DNA of 64,000 bases. Origin: an uncultured bacterium (GTDB taxonomy: Bacteria; Myxococcota_A; Bradymonadia; Bradymonadales; Bradymonadaceae). Shown piece after piece: positions 56,673 through 64,000 of the stretch; position 1 is the stretch's first letter, and each line of letters begins with the position of its first letter. Location of the stretch: positions 310,001-374,000 of the forward strand of contig CALJNB010000005.1 of NCBI GenBank assembly GCA_937981985.1. The letters are read 5' to 3'. A program made the translations under genes and the position numbers. The notes under the pieces were generated by a model. The model did not search any database. It saw nothing but the letters and a program-made list of their open reading frames with translations, and was not told the DNA's origin.

Positions 56673-58556
56673 ATGAAAAAACACATCACATTGTTGTTCG
56701 TCGCTTTTTCTTTCCTTACCTCGCCGCTTGTCGCGCAGGAAGAAGTCAAAGAAAAAGTAGCTGAAGAAGTAAAAGCCGCAGATACAAAGGTTGAAGAGCA
56801 GGCAAAAGCTGTCTCTGATGCTTCAGCGGAAAAAGCTGAAGAAGCGGTGTCTGAAGGTGGAGGTAACGAAGACGAAGACGAACGTGAAAGTGCCGACGGA
56901 AGTTATGAGTGGCAAGCGTCATACGGCATCGGTGCCGAATTTGGAATCTGGTTTACCGATTTCGAACGTTGGGAAATATGTAGCAATGATAACAATACTA
57001 CCTTCCAGGAAGATTGCTATTTAACTAAACCGAACACCACACTGAAAACAGACTATTCAGAGGTGTTCAATATTGACCTCTATTTGGAAGCTTCGCTTTT
57101 GGAAGGAACACGATTCTCTGTGTTTGGCGGTATTCAGTCTCCTTTTGGATCTGAGCCTTCAGTTCGCGCTCTATATATCGGTATCGAGCCCGCATTTGCG
57201 TTCCGTCGTGATGATTGGGAACTTGCCTTGGGTGTCGGCGTAGCGCTGGGCACGGCCAATCTTGAACACGAAACCGGCGAGAAACTAGATACGACTCTCA
57301 CCTTGCTTCGTCCCTTTATTGAGCTCCGTCATTATTTAGCAAGTTGGTCGGCAATTTATGGCCGTGTTGGCTTCAATCAATGGTTGATTTCAGAAGACCC
57401 AGAGGTCGAAAATATCACACTCGAGGTTTCTGAGAATAATCTTAATATCGGCGGATTGTGGATGTCTGTCGGTCTTCGCTTCGGTTCATTTCCAAGTCAC
57501 ACGAAAACGATCGGTGATTCGGATGGAGACGGTATCAAAGACGATATCGACGATTGTCCAGACGAAGCTGAAGACATGGACGGATTTAAAGATGATGATG
57601 GATGTCCAGAAGCAGACAACGACGAAGATGGCATTCTCGATGCTGTTGATAAGTGTCCGAACGTTGCCGAAGATCTAGATGGTTATATGGACGAAGACGG
57701 CTGTCCTGAAACCGACGACGATAGCGACGGCGATGGAATTCTGAACAATGTTGATAAGTGTCCAAAGGTTGCAGAAGATAAAGATGGATTCGAAGACGAA
57801 GATGGTTGCCCAGAGTTGGATAACGACGGTGATTCGATTCTTGATACGGACGATAAGTGTCCACTCGTCGCGGAAGACAAAGACGGCTTTCAAGATGAAG
57901 ATGGGTGTCCTGACGAAGATAATGATGGTGACGGGTTCCTAGATGCTAAAGACAAGTGTCCAAACGAAGCTGAAGTTATTAATGGTGTTGAAGACGAAGA
58001 TGGTTGTCCGGATAAAGGGAAAACCAAAGTTAGAATTACTGAAACCAAAATCGAGATTTTGGAAAAAGTATTCTTCGATTCCGGAAAAGCGAAGATTAAG
58101 TCACGAAGTTTTGGTCTACTCAATCAGGTAGCAGCGGTCTTAAAAGCGTATCCGAAGATGACTAAGATTCGAGTCGAAGGCCATACTGACGATCGCGGAA
58201 ATGACGCATTCAATCTCAAGTTGTCGCAGAAACGTGCCGAGTCGGTTGTTACTTATCTTTCTGAGCAAGGTGTTGCTGTTGGACGTCTCGTTGCGACGGG
58301 ATTCGGCGAGACTAAGCCTATTGAAGACAATAAAACCTATGCTGGACGTGGTGCAAATCGTCGTGTTGAATTCAACATCATTGAAGTTGATGGAAAATCA
58401 ACAGACGGAAAGAGCGCTGTAATTAGAACCGAAGAGAAGGTCGAAGAAAAAGAACCTGCTAAGAAAGTTGAAGATGCAGCTAAAGACGTCAAGGATGCTG
58501 CTAAAAAGGTTGAAGAAAAAGTGGAAGAAAAGAAAACTGAAGAAAAACCAAAATAG
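56673..58556 (+). CDS. OmpA-family outer-membrane protein with TSP3 calcium repeats
   Basis: A 627-residue envelope protein with signal peptide MKKHITLLFVAFSFLTSPLVAQ (ATG 56673; the longer frame from 56595 is discarded). A Lys/Glu/Ala-rich stretch (22-70) is followed by a beta-barrel-like region (80-275), then five to six thrombospondin type 3 repeats (about 280-450) of the form DxDxDGxxDxxDxCP that bind calcium and act as a stiff spacer. Residues 465-570 form an OmpA C-terminal peptidoglycan-binding domain (FDSGKAKIKSRSFGLL, RVEGHTDDRGNDAFN, GANRRVEFNI). A final Glu/Lys tail of about 50 residues is unusual after this domain. It likely tethers the outer membrane to the cell wall. Confidence 0.95.
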   Translation: MKKHITLLFVAFSFLTSPLVAQEEVKEKVAEEVKAADTKVEEQAKAVSDASAEKAEEAVSEGGGNEDEDERESADGSYEWQASYGIGAEFGIWFTDFERWEICSNDNNTTFQEDCYLTKPNTTLKTDYSEVFNIDLYLEASLLEGTRFSVFGGIQSPFGSEPSVRALYIGIEPAFAFRRDDWELALGVGVALGTANLEHETGEKLDTTLTLLRPFIELRHYLASWSAIYGRVGFNQWLISEDPEVENITLEVSENNLNIGGLWMSVGLRFGSFPSHTKTIGDSDGDGIKDDIDDCPDEAEDMDGFKDDDGCPEADNDEDGILDAVDKCPNVAEDLDGYMDEDGCPETDDDSDGDGILNNVDKCPKVAEDKDGFEDEDGCPELDNDGDSILDTDDKCPLVAEDKDGFQDEDGCPDEDNDGDGFLDAKDKCPNEAEVINGVEDEDGCPDKGKTKVRITETKIEILEKVFFDSGKAKIKSRSFGLLNQVAAVLKAYPKMTKIRVEGHTDDRGNDAFNLKLSQKRAESVVTYLSEQGVAVGRLVATGFGETKPIEDNKTYAGRGANRRVEFNIIEVDGKSTDGKSAVIRTEEKVEEKEPAKKVEDAAKDVKDAAKKVEEKVEEKKTEEKPK

Positions 58557-58578
58557 TTCATTTCTCACTGTTCTCAGT

Positions 58579-58607
58579 AGGCTGACCTTTTGGGTCGGCC
58601 TTTTTTT
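58579..58607 (+). terminator. Rho-independent terminator of the OmpA-family gene
   Basis: AGGCTGACC pairs with GGTCGGCCT across a TTTTG loop with one mismatch, followed by a run of seven T. Confidence 0.88.
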
Positions 58608-58788
58608 GGCCGAAAGCGGTACCCAATCGAATAGAGGTATTGATTGTAGAGGTGTGCTCCGCGACAGACGTGACTCGTTTCATCTCGTCCGATCTACCGG
58701 TCAGCTGGTGTTGTCCGATAAGTATTATCAACTTCGTTATTCTTGATTCTTACGACGATACTCGAAAAATAGGGGCCAGCTAACTCGC

Positions 58789-59577
58789 CTATTTAGAATT
58801 TTTCACGGCGCAAACTTGCCCCGTGATATTGAGTCCGAAAGCAAGTTTGGCACTTTTTTCCATTTCTTTAATGTCGCCCGTTGTTAGGAAGCGGCTGCTC
58901 CCTTGGCCATCAATTTCATCCTTTATCCAGTGGCGTACTATAAAATCTACACACTCTTGGACGGGATCGAAAATCGTGGCGTTGGGTAGAATTGACGAGA
59001 TAATGTTTTCTGCGGCTATATAATGTGTACAGGCCAAAACGAGATCGCTTACGTTATCGAGTCCGCTCAGAATTCGTTCAAAAGTCGGTTTCGATGATCG
59101 TTCGTCGTGAAGTCCTTTTTCTATGATTGCCGAAAGTGGCTGGGCAATCTTCGAACTTAGCTTAAAACCTTCTTCGATGAGAGGTTGGGACCATGCGCCA
59201 GACTCGATGGTTCTTCGGCCTCCTATCACACCAATATGGGTCTTGGGATCATCGGCATTTTTTTCTACAATCAATTTTTCTACTCCTTTGACAATGACCC
59301 CAATGGTCGGGATAGGAGGATGAATGAGCGGTAAAACAGTGCTGGCGGCGTTACACGCTATTATGGCTTCGGTAGCGCCCATTTTTTTTGCTGAGTCAAG
59401 AACTTCCAAAATTCGAGAACTCAGAAGGGTTTCGCTCATTTTCCCATAGGGAACTTCACCGGAATCGGACCAATACAAAAGATTGAGAGTGGGGGCCTTC
59501 GTGCGTAACTCTTTAAAAGCACCTAGGCCTCCTATTCCCCAATCCAAAACAAGCAATGTTCTCTTATTTGATTTCAC
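58789..59577 (-). CDS. Glutamate racemase-like (Asp/Glu racemase family)
   Basis: A 262-residue racemase of the MurI family, which supplies D-glutamate for peptidoglycan. Both catalytic cysteines are present: IIACNAASTVLP and LVLACTHYIAAE, plus YWSDSGEVPYG matching the family's GDxxxxPYG. The N-terminal substrate motif reads LDWGIGGLG rather than the usual DSGVGGL, so the Ser is replaced by Trp, a departure that could change specificity. GTG 59577 overlaps the stop of the upstream gene (GTGA). Whether this is the cell's housekeeping MurI cannot be told. Confidence 0.85.
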   Translation of the reverse strand: MKSNKRTLLVLDWGIGGLGAFKELRTKAPTLNLLYWSDSGEVPYGKMSETLLSSRILEVLDSAKKMGATEAIIACNAASTVLPLIHPPIPTIGVIVKGVEKLIVEKNADDPKTHIGVIGGRRTIESGAWSQPLIEEGFKLSSKIAQPLSAIIEKGLHDERSSKPTFERILSGLDNVSDLVLACTHYIAAENIISSILPNATIFDPVQECVDFIVRHWIKDEIDGQGSSRFLTTGDIKEMEKSAKLAFGLNITGQVCAVKNSK

Positions 59578-60890
59578 GGATAGCTTTGCGGCGGAATATA
59601 ATCGTTGAAAATAGGACCGGAATCAAAAGCAAGAACGCGATTTTGCCAACCGACATTAAGCATTTCGACTGACCGATTTTCAAAACGACTCTCCAAATAC
59701 CAGCGCATCTCGTGATCGGAACGAATAGGGTTTAGTTTCAACATTTGGGCCCATCTGGGGTCGTCAGTCAATTCAGTTAAAGGAGTCTTAAACTCTGGAT
59801 GGAAACGGTGTTGTAAGATCTGTTTTGCTTTCGAACGGAACAGTTGAGGTACATCGGTAACTTTGACAGGTGCTGTGACCATATCAATCATGAGAAAGCG
59901 TCCGCCCGGACGAAGGACGCGAACGATCTCTTTCATGATTGGATCCCAATCGAGATAGCGAAATGATAAAAAGGACGTAACAATATCCAAAGAATCGTCT
60001 TTTATGGGTAAGGCGGGACCCTCAATTTTTTGAAACGAAAGATTATCGAAATGTTTACTTTTTTCGCTAGCGATTTCCACCATACGTTTCGAGAGATCGA
60101 CCCCAACCCCGCGGTCAATTCGATGACTTAATTCTCTCAACATCGCCCCATTCCCTGAACCGATATCGAGCATCGAAAAACGAGAGAGTGGGAGATGACT
60201 TTTTAGCCACTTCCATTCGTCTTTACGTACTTTAATGTCTTCAAATACCTTATCGTAGAGGTCGGCAACGGGGTCATAACTTCCATCTAGTTCTTTTATT
60301 GGGGGGAGGAACTTTTTGATCGGTTCGTGTTCCAGAAGGCCGCTATGTTTCCCTAGTGATCCAAAAAAGCCATGAGATTTTTTCCCGCGGCAGCCCATGA
60401 GGTATAGATCCCCGTCGGTCCATTTTGTCGCTAAAACGAATTTGTCCGCAGATTTCGAAAATGAAGTGTACCAATGGTATCCGTAAACAGGGATTCTAAA
60501 AGTTCTCGCAAAAAAGGGCGCAAACCATCGCGCACTGCGGCACGCATGAAACGATGCGCTCGCACTTTTTGCGAATGGAATATCTATGTTTCTCCATTCG
60601 TGAGGACTGAATTGTTCGGGTAAGTCAGTGGTTCCAAACATAGGCCCATACATTCCGGCGTGTCCAACGAAGTGGAATTCGAGAATTTTAATTTTTTGTT
60701 TTTCGAAGTGAGTGAGCGCTTCTACGAAACCATTTTTATCTTCAATCGCCTGGCAGATCACTTCGTGTTTTGGAAAGCTTTTGCATTTTTGGCGAGCCAT
60801 GGTGCGTGCAACTTGTTGTAAACGTTGCCCCCCGTCGCGGTATTGGGTGGTATAGATAATCCAGATAATCGCATTTTTATCGTTTATCAT
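59574..60890 (-). CDS. Caspase-like (clan CD type) domain fused to SAM methyltransferase
   Basis: A 438-residue cytoplasmic fusion. The N-terminal 150 residues have the strand-and-motif order of a caspase/CHAT-like fold: IIWIIYTTQYRDGG, KILEFHFVGHAGMYGP with His77, and SASASFHACRSARWF with Cys117, a plausible His-Cys dyad 40 residues apart. From residue 210 is a class I methyltransferase: LDIGSGNG (243-250) for S-adenosylmethionine, GVGVDLSKRMVE, LDIVTSFLSFRYLDW and VLRPGGRFLMIDM. The C-terminus ends with VGWQNRVLAFD. It is first in a two-gene operon with the racemase-like gene. The protease-like reading is inference; the methyltransferase is firm. Confidence 0.85.
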   Translation of the reverse strand: MINDKNAIIWIIYTTQYRDGGQRLQQVARTMARQKCKSFPKHEVICQAIEDKNGFVEALTHFEKQKIKILEFHFVGHAGMYGPMFGTTDLPEQFSPHEWRNIDIPFAKSASASFHACRSARWFAPFFARTFRIPVYGYHWYTSFSKSADKFVLATKWTDGDLYLMGCRGKKSHGFFGSLGKHSGLLEHEPIKKFLPPIKELDGSYDPVADLYDKVFEDIKVRKDEWKWLKSHLPLSRFSMLDIGSGNGAMLRELSHRIDRGVGVDLSKRMVEIASEKSKHFDNLSFQKIEGPALPIKDDSLDIVTSFLSFRYLDWDPIMKEIVRVLRPGGRFLMIDMVTAPVKVTDVPQLFRSKAKQILQHRFHPEFKTPLTELTDDPRWAQMLKLNPIRSDHEMRWYLESRFENRSVEMLNVGWQNRVLAFDSGPIFNDYIPPQSYP

Positions 60891-61011
60891 TTGACCTCAT
60901 TCCTAATGGGTTCACTTTCGCCAAGTTGGATATTAATACGATATTGAAATGTGTGGGATCGCGGTTCTGGTAGTTGAATTATTCAAGTGATTTTTGTTTG
61001 AAACTCAATTT

Positions 61012-62175
61012 CTAAAATTGGGTAAGTAGAAGAACAAAAATAACGATGAGAGCTATTCCGCCAAGTATGACGAGTACACTCAAATCTCTTGGGGGTTCTT
61101 GCTGCCAACTAAAAGAACGAATATGAGGCGTTTTGTATTCTTTTTCGAAAGGGTGTGGATAGGTATTTTCGCGTCTCTTCCGGTCGTATTTAGACTTCTT
61201 GAGACCTATCTTAATATCGGAAGCTGTGGGGCCGATGGTAAACGGGAATTCAATTTCATAACCGTTTATATGTAAGACCTCTTCTTGGATGGGCGAATTT
61301 AGCTCGATTGCATTCGCGTCTTCTTCAGCATCGTCTTCTTCTTCAGCATCGTCTTCTTCTTCAGCTTCGTCGAATGAGTCCGATATTTCAGACAAACTTT
61401 CAATATCTTCTGTGTCGCTGTTTTCTTGGTCGTCGCTTGATTCTGCTTCTTTAGACGGATCGTCATCTTTGGGACTGGCAGATAGTTCGTCCTCTGCATT
61501 CAGGTCATCTCTGATATCTACATCGTCGCGATCTACTTTTGATATCTCGTTTGTAGCAAAGAAGTCTTCGGGAAGATCGTGACGTCCCACTACTGGGGGA
61601 GCATTGTCGTCATTGGATTCGTCGGCTTCGCGTGTGGAACTCACGTCTTCGGCCAAGAAGCGTTCCTGTTCCTCAGTTACTTTGATGTCGTCGTCTGACG
61701 GCTCTTCGAAGTTCGTTTCAGAGTCCGATGTTGTTTGGGAGTTATCGTCGTTGACTTCAGAGTCATCGCTTAGTTCTGAATCTTCATCTATTAATGTATC
61801 TAGAGTCCGATCCGTCATCATTGTGACTTCGTCATCATCATGATCAGGTTCCACACCTTCAGGTGCCACAGGAGCGGATAAATGAGTTGGCTGGGTTGTC
61901 AGATCTTTTAGGATATCTTTTGGGTCAAAAACATCTTGAGGTTCTTCTCGTTTTTCTTCTTCGCTAAAAGGAGATTCGGTTACGAGCGTATCTTGCTCCT
62001 CTGTGGCCAGTTCTGTGAAAAGACTTTCGAATTCCGAATGTTTCCCGATGGGATGCCATTCATCGTCTTCGAAAATAAGGTCTGTTGGCCGAACTACCCA
62101 GTTTTGGATCAGTTTTTCGACCTTGGCTTTATTTTCGCATTTATACTGTCTTATATCAGTCTTAATTCGAAACAT
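61012..62175 (-). CDS. Acidic tail-anchored protein with GYF_2-like N-terminus
   Basis: About 387 residues from ATG 62175; the frame extends to 62280 but would overlap the divergent hydrolase and has no ribosome site. The first 50 residues (VEKLIQNWVVRPTDLIFED then DEWHPIGKHSEF) match the pattern of GYF_2/DUF4339 domains, which bind proteins. Residues 60-290 are extremely acidic (Asp/Glu/Ser runs such as EEEDDAEEEDDAEED) and probably disordered. A short basic region and one C-terminal membrane helix (LSVLVILGGIALIVIFVLLL) anchor it. The whole is a cytosolic adaptor-like protein on the inner membrane; partners unknown. Confidence 0.78.
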   Translation of the reverse strand: MFRIKTDIRQYKCENKAKVEKLIQNWVVRPTDLIFEDDEWHPIGKHSEFESLFTELATEEQDTLVTESPFSEEEKREEPQDVFDPKDILKDLTTQPTHLSAPVAPEGVEPDHDDDEVTMMTDRTLDTLIDEDSELSDDSEVNDDNSQTTSDSETNFEEPSDDDIKVTEEQERFLAEDVSSTREADESNDDNAPPVVGRHDLPEDFFATNEISKVDRDDVDIRDDLNAEDELSASPKDDDPSKEAESSDDQENSDTEDIESLSEISDSFDEAEEEDDAEEEDDAEEDANAIELNSPIQEEVLHINGYEIEFPFTIGPTASDIKIGLKKSKYDRKRRENTYPHPFEKEYKTPHIRSFSWQQEPPRDLSVLVILGGIALIVIFVLLLTQF

Positions 62176-62255
62176 GAGCGAGCAAATAAGAATAGAGGTG
62201 GTTGACCTGTAGATGATAGATCGCTTAGACCAGATTGACAACACTGAAGGCTGAA

Positions 62256-62867
62256 ATGGAAACAATACTGAAAAGCTCAAATTATGGTTTTGATGAGACC
62301 ACTTCTTTAGCTGTGATCGATATTCAGGCCCGTCTGGTCCCCGCTTTAACCGAGCGGATGGCTTATAAATTAGTGCGTTATTCGTCCATACTCATCGATC
62401 TGGCCTTAGATCTTGAGTTGCAAATCGTTTATTCGGAACAATATCCCAAAGGCCTCGGGGAGACTGTTGAACCTTTAAAAAGTAAACTCAAAAAAGCTCG
62501 TAGATTAGAAAAGACCACATTTGATTTGTGTGCATCATCGAATTTTTCGGCGTCGATGTTTTTGCAGACAGATTCGGAAGAGAAAGTCATTAAGCCGAAT
62601 GCGGCAAACCTAAATACAATAATTGTTTGCGGAATGGAGACTCATATCTGCGTTCTAGGAAGTGTTTGTTCGCTGTTGGATGCCGGGTACCGAGTTCTCG
62701 TTCCGATTGATGCCGTTGCAAGTCGAACCAAGGCGAATTACCTAAATGGGCTTGGTTTGATTGAAAAGGCGGGTGCCACCCTTGTAAACACCGAGACGAT
62801 CGTGTTTCAAACGTTAAAAGATTCGAGATCCGATCGGTTTAAAAAATATTCTAAACTAATTTTTTAG
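62256..62867 (+). CDS. Isochorismatase-family cysteine hydrolase
   Basis: A 203-residue hydrolase. ATG 62256 has AAGG upstream. The catalytic triad of the family is present: D22 in LAVIDIQARL, K86 in RLEKTTFD and C132 in METHICVLGS, the last preceded by the cis-peptide pattern IIVCGMETH. Family members hydrolyse isochorismate, nicotinamide, N-carbamoyl compounds or similar amides; the 'YcaC-like' subgroup with LVPALTER is common in marine bacteria and has undefined substrate. It is divergent from the GYF-like gene by 80 bases and overlaps convergently the small gene below by 12 bases. Confidence 0.92.
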   Translation: METILKSSNYGFDETTSLAVIDIQARLVPALTERMAYKLVRYSSILIDLALDLELQIVYSEQYPKGLGETVEPLKSKLKKARRLEKTTFDLCASSNFSASMFLQTDSEEKVIKPNAANLNTIIVCGMETHICVLGSVCSLLDAGYRVLVPIDAVASRTKANYLNGLGLIEKAGATLVNTETIVFQTLKDSRSDRFKKYSKLIF

Positions 62868-63089
62868 GTCTTTTTCGTATAAAAGTAGGAAATCTTTTCG
62901 AACGCCTTTGGCAAATTTGCACAAAGATTCCAATTCTTGGGTATCGTAGGGGGGAATTCTGCAATCCAGTACGAGAGACCATCCTCCGGTGTATTCGGGA
63001 AGGAAAACGTCCAAGCCGTCTGCTTTTACCGCTTCTAAGGTTTCCATCGTATTCGAACTTACCAGAATCAGCGCTTTTGAAGAACTCAT
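62856..63089 (-). CDS. Small hypothetical protein downstream of dksA
   Basis: A 77-residue soluble protein, four bases after the dksA stop, with the dksA tail supplying AGGGATAAC as ribosome site. It has an alternating alpha/beta pattern (KALILVSSNTMETLEAVKADGLDVFL) and no known motif. Its 3' end overlaps the end of the hydrolase gene on the other strand. Probably co-translated with dksA; function unknown. Confidence 0.65.
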   Translation of the reverse strand: MSSSKALILVSSNTMETLEAVKADGLDVFLPEYTGGWSLVLDCRIPPYDTQELESLCKFAKGVRKDFLLLYEKDLKN

Positions 63090-63092
63090 ATG

Positions 63093-63464
63093 TTATCCCT
63101 GGTAGTGACGTTCACGTTGTTCCTGCTCTTCTTTACAGGCAATACACATCGTTGTGACGGTACGTGCACGCAGACGGTTCAGATTAATATCGTCCTCGCA
63201 GGCGATACAAATTCCGAATTCCCCGCTCTCAATTCTTTCGAGGGCACCGTCGATTTTTTCTATTAACATCCGCTCTCTTCCGCGTAAACGAAGGCTGAGA
63301 CCCTGGTCTATCAGGGCACTCGCGAGATCGGCTTCGTCAGACATATCGTCTTTGGAAAGTTCAATTTCATTTTTAATTGTATCGTTTGCATTCTTAATGA
63401 GTAGATTTCTTTCGTCCATTAGGATCTGTTTGAATTCTTTTAACTCTTTTTTCTTTAATGCCAT
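63093..63464 (-). CDS. dksA: DksA/TraR-family transcription factor
   Basis: A 123-residue RNA polymerase secondary-channel protein acting with ppGpp. ATG 63464 follows GGAG; TTG 63470 is in frame but less likely. The coiled-coil tip motif D-x-x-D-x-A (D40, D43, A45 in DMSDEADLAS) that distinguishes DksA is intact, and the C-terminal zinc finger has four Cys: C86, C89, C107, C110 (CIACEDDIN and CIACKEEQ). It is followed by a small gene of unknown function, and is divergent from pilM. Confidence 0.95.
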   Translation of the reverse strand: MALKKKELKEFKQILMDERNLLIKNANDTIKNEIELSKDDMSDEADLASALIDQGLSLRLRGRERMLIEKIDGALERIESGEFGICIACEDDINLNRLRARTVTTMCIACKEEQEQRERHYQG

Positions 63465-63679
63465 TTTCAAGCTCCGAAGCTAGGCTGTGCGCAAATTGCT
63501 AACTCTATATAGGAAATTTCTTTCGTTTAATCGAGACGTTTTTTTGACAAATGTTAAATTCGTGAAAACGTGTACCTAGTGAAAAGGAAATCAAGGGCTT
63601 TATCTCATTTTCTTTTGACACAACCCAAACGCGTGGCAACATGTTTTTAAGTAAAATCTATATAGTCAAGGATACTTGA

Positions 63680-64000
63680 ATGGCCAAAGGACGAAATTGC
63701 GTCGGTTTGGATATTGGAAGTAGCGCCGTAAAACTTTGTATTCTTAAGGATACGAAACGCGGTCTCCAACTCCAAGCTTTTGACCACATCTCATTACCCC
63801 CTGAGACCATCGTTGATGGTGCTCTTATGAACTCTGGCATTGTAACAGATGCAATTTCGGAGCTTCTGGGGCGTAATAAAGTAAAAACACGAGAAGCTGC
63901 GCTCTCCGTATCTGGGAATACTGTTATTATTAAAAAAATAACACTCCCGTTGATGACCCGCGAAGAGCTCGATGAATCCATCCAATGGGAGGCCGAACAA
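63680..64000 (+). CDS. pilM: Type IV pilus assembly protein PilM (N-terminal part)
   Basis: The first 107 residues of an actin-like ATPase that forms the inner-membrane platform of type IV pili with PilN/O/P. ATG 63680 is preceded by AAGGA at good spacing. Visible: VGLDIGSSAVKLCIL (phosphate-1 loop), LPPETIVDGALMNSGIV and SVSGNTVIIKKITLPLMTREEL, the standard opening of PilM. The gene runs off the window, so pilNOPQ presumably follow. This, together with the Flp-type pilins at 35.5-35.9 kb, indicates at least two pilus systems. A TTGACA occurs 60 bases upstream but has no good -10 partner. Confidence 0.93.
   Translation, partial: MAKGRNCVGLDIGSSAVKLCILKDTKRGLQLQAFDHISLPPETIVDGALMNSGIVTDAISELLGRNKVKTREAALSVSGNTVIIKKITLPLMTREELDESIQWEAEQ

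Noticed and set aside
63544-63620. Two TTGACA boxes upstream of pilM (63544 and 63615) as promoters
   Set aside because: Neither has a recognisable -10 at 16-18 bases; a sigma-54 site was also considered near 63634 but lacks the GC element.

Overview
The window looks like a chromosomal segment of a moderately AT-rich, didermic, predatory- or delta-like bacterium. I infer a Myxococcota/Bradymonadia-type or neighbouring lineage from the mix of eukaryotic-like Ser/Thr kinases fused to ATPase and TPR modules, very many lipoproteins, a long cysteine-repeat lipoprotein, Flp-type pilins, PilM, TSP3/OmpA and PhaR. This placement is inference, since no rRNA is present. I see no tRNA, rRNA, CRISPR array, insertion sequence, integrase or phage gene; the DNA reads as ordinary, densely packed core and lineage-specific chromosome.

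Layout. 1-8.7 kb: an M42 aminopeptidase (cut by the window start), a small helical protein, then a plus-strand run of two lipoproteins, an O-antigen-ligase/TPR membrane protein, another lipoprotein and an unknown protein. 8.7-14.8 kb: two Ser/Thr kinases flank a lipoprotein. 14.9-18.4 kb: an overlapping operon of a membrane-anchored SRPBCC protein, a pyrophosphate-type phosphofructokinase and a small lipoprotein, with a divergent coiled-coil membrane protein. 18.5-23.5 kb: lipoprotein MsrB, an RpoH-type sigma factor, a Sel1-repeat lipoprotein, a duplicated-domain lipoprotein and a coiled-coil/HhH membrane protein. 23.9-30.2 kb: a tightly coupled operon (PhaR, zinc-ribbon membrane protein, helical-repeat protein, KamB-like P-loop protein, an unknown protein with an apparent +1 frameshift at its start, and truncated haemoglobin). 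30.2-35.9 kb: acyl-CoA dehydrogenase, a third giant kinase with a decayed cyclase-like domain, and two small Flp-type pilins. 36-50 kb: Mfd, a GT51 glycosyltransferase with a large AsmA-like region, a CotH lipoprotein, ThiC, two small accessory genes and a 41-repeat Cys-rich lipoprotein. 50-58.6 kb: an acetate kinase-PduL fusion, M3 peptidase, rpsB-tsf-pyrH and a TSP3/OmpA protein. 58.8-64 kb: a MurI-like racemase coupled to a caspase-like/methyltransferase fusion, a GYF-like acidic tail-anchored protein, an isochorismatase-family hydrolase, DksA and the start of PilM.

Common themes are envelope biology (at least ten predicted lipoproteins, GT51, OmpA, Wzy-like protein, pilins), signalling through large multidomain kinases, and phosphate-bond-saving carbon metabolism (PPi-type PFK, acetate kinase joined to its phosphotransacylase). 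The observations most worth checking are the TTT-TGA frameshift/AUU-start puzzle at 28.1 kb, the caspase-like/methyltransferase fusion at 59.6-60.9 kb, the AckA-PduL fusion, and the kinases carrying degenerate ATPase or cyclase modules.
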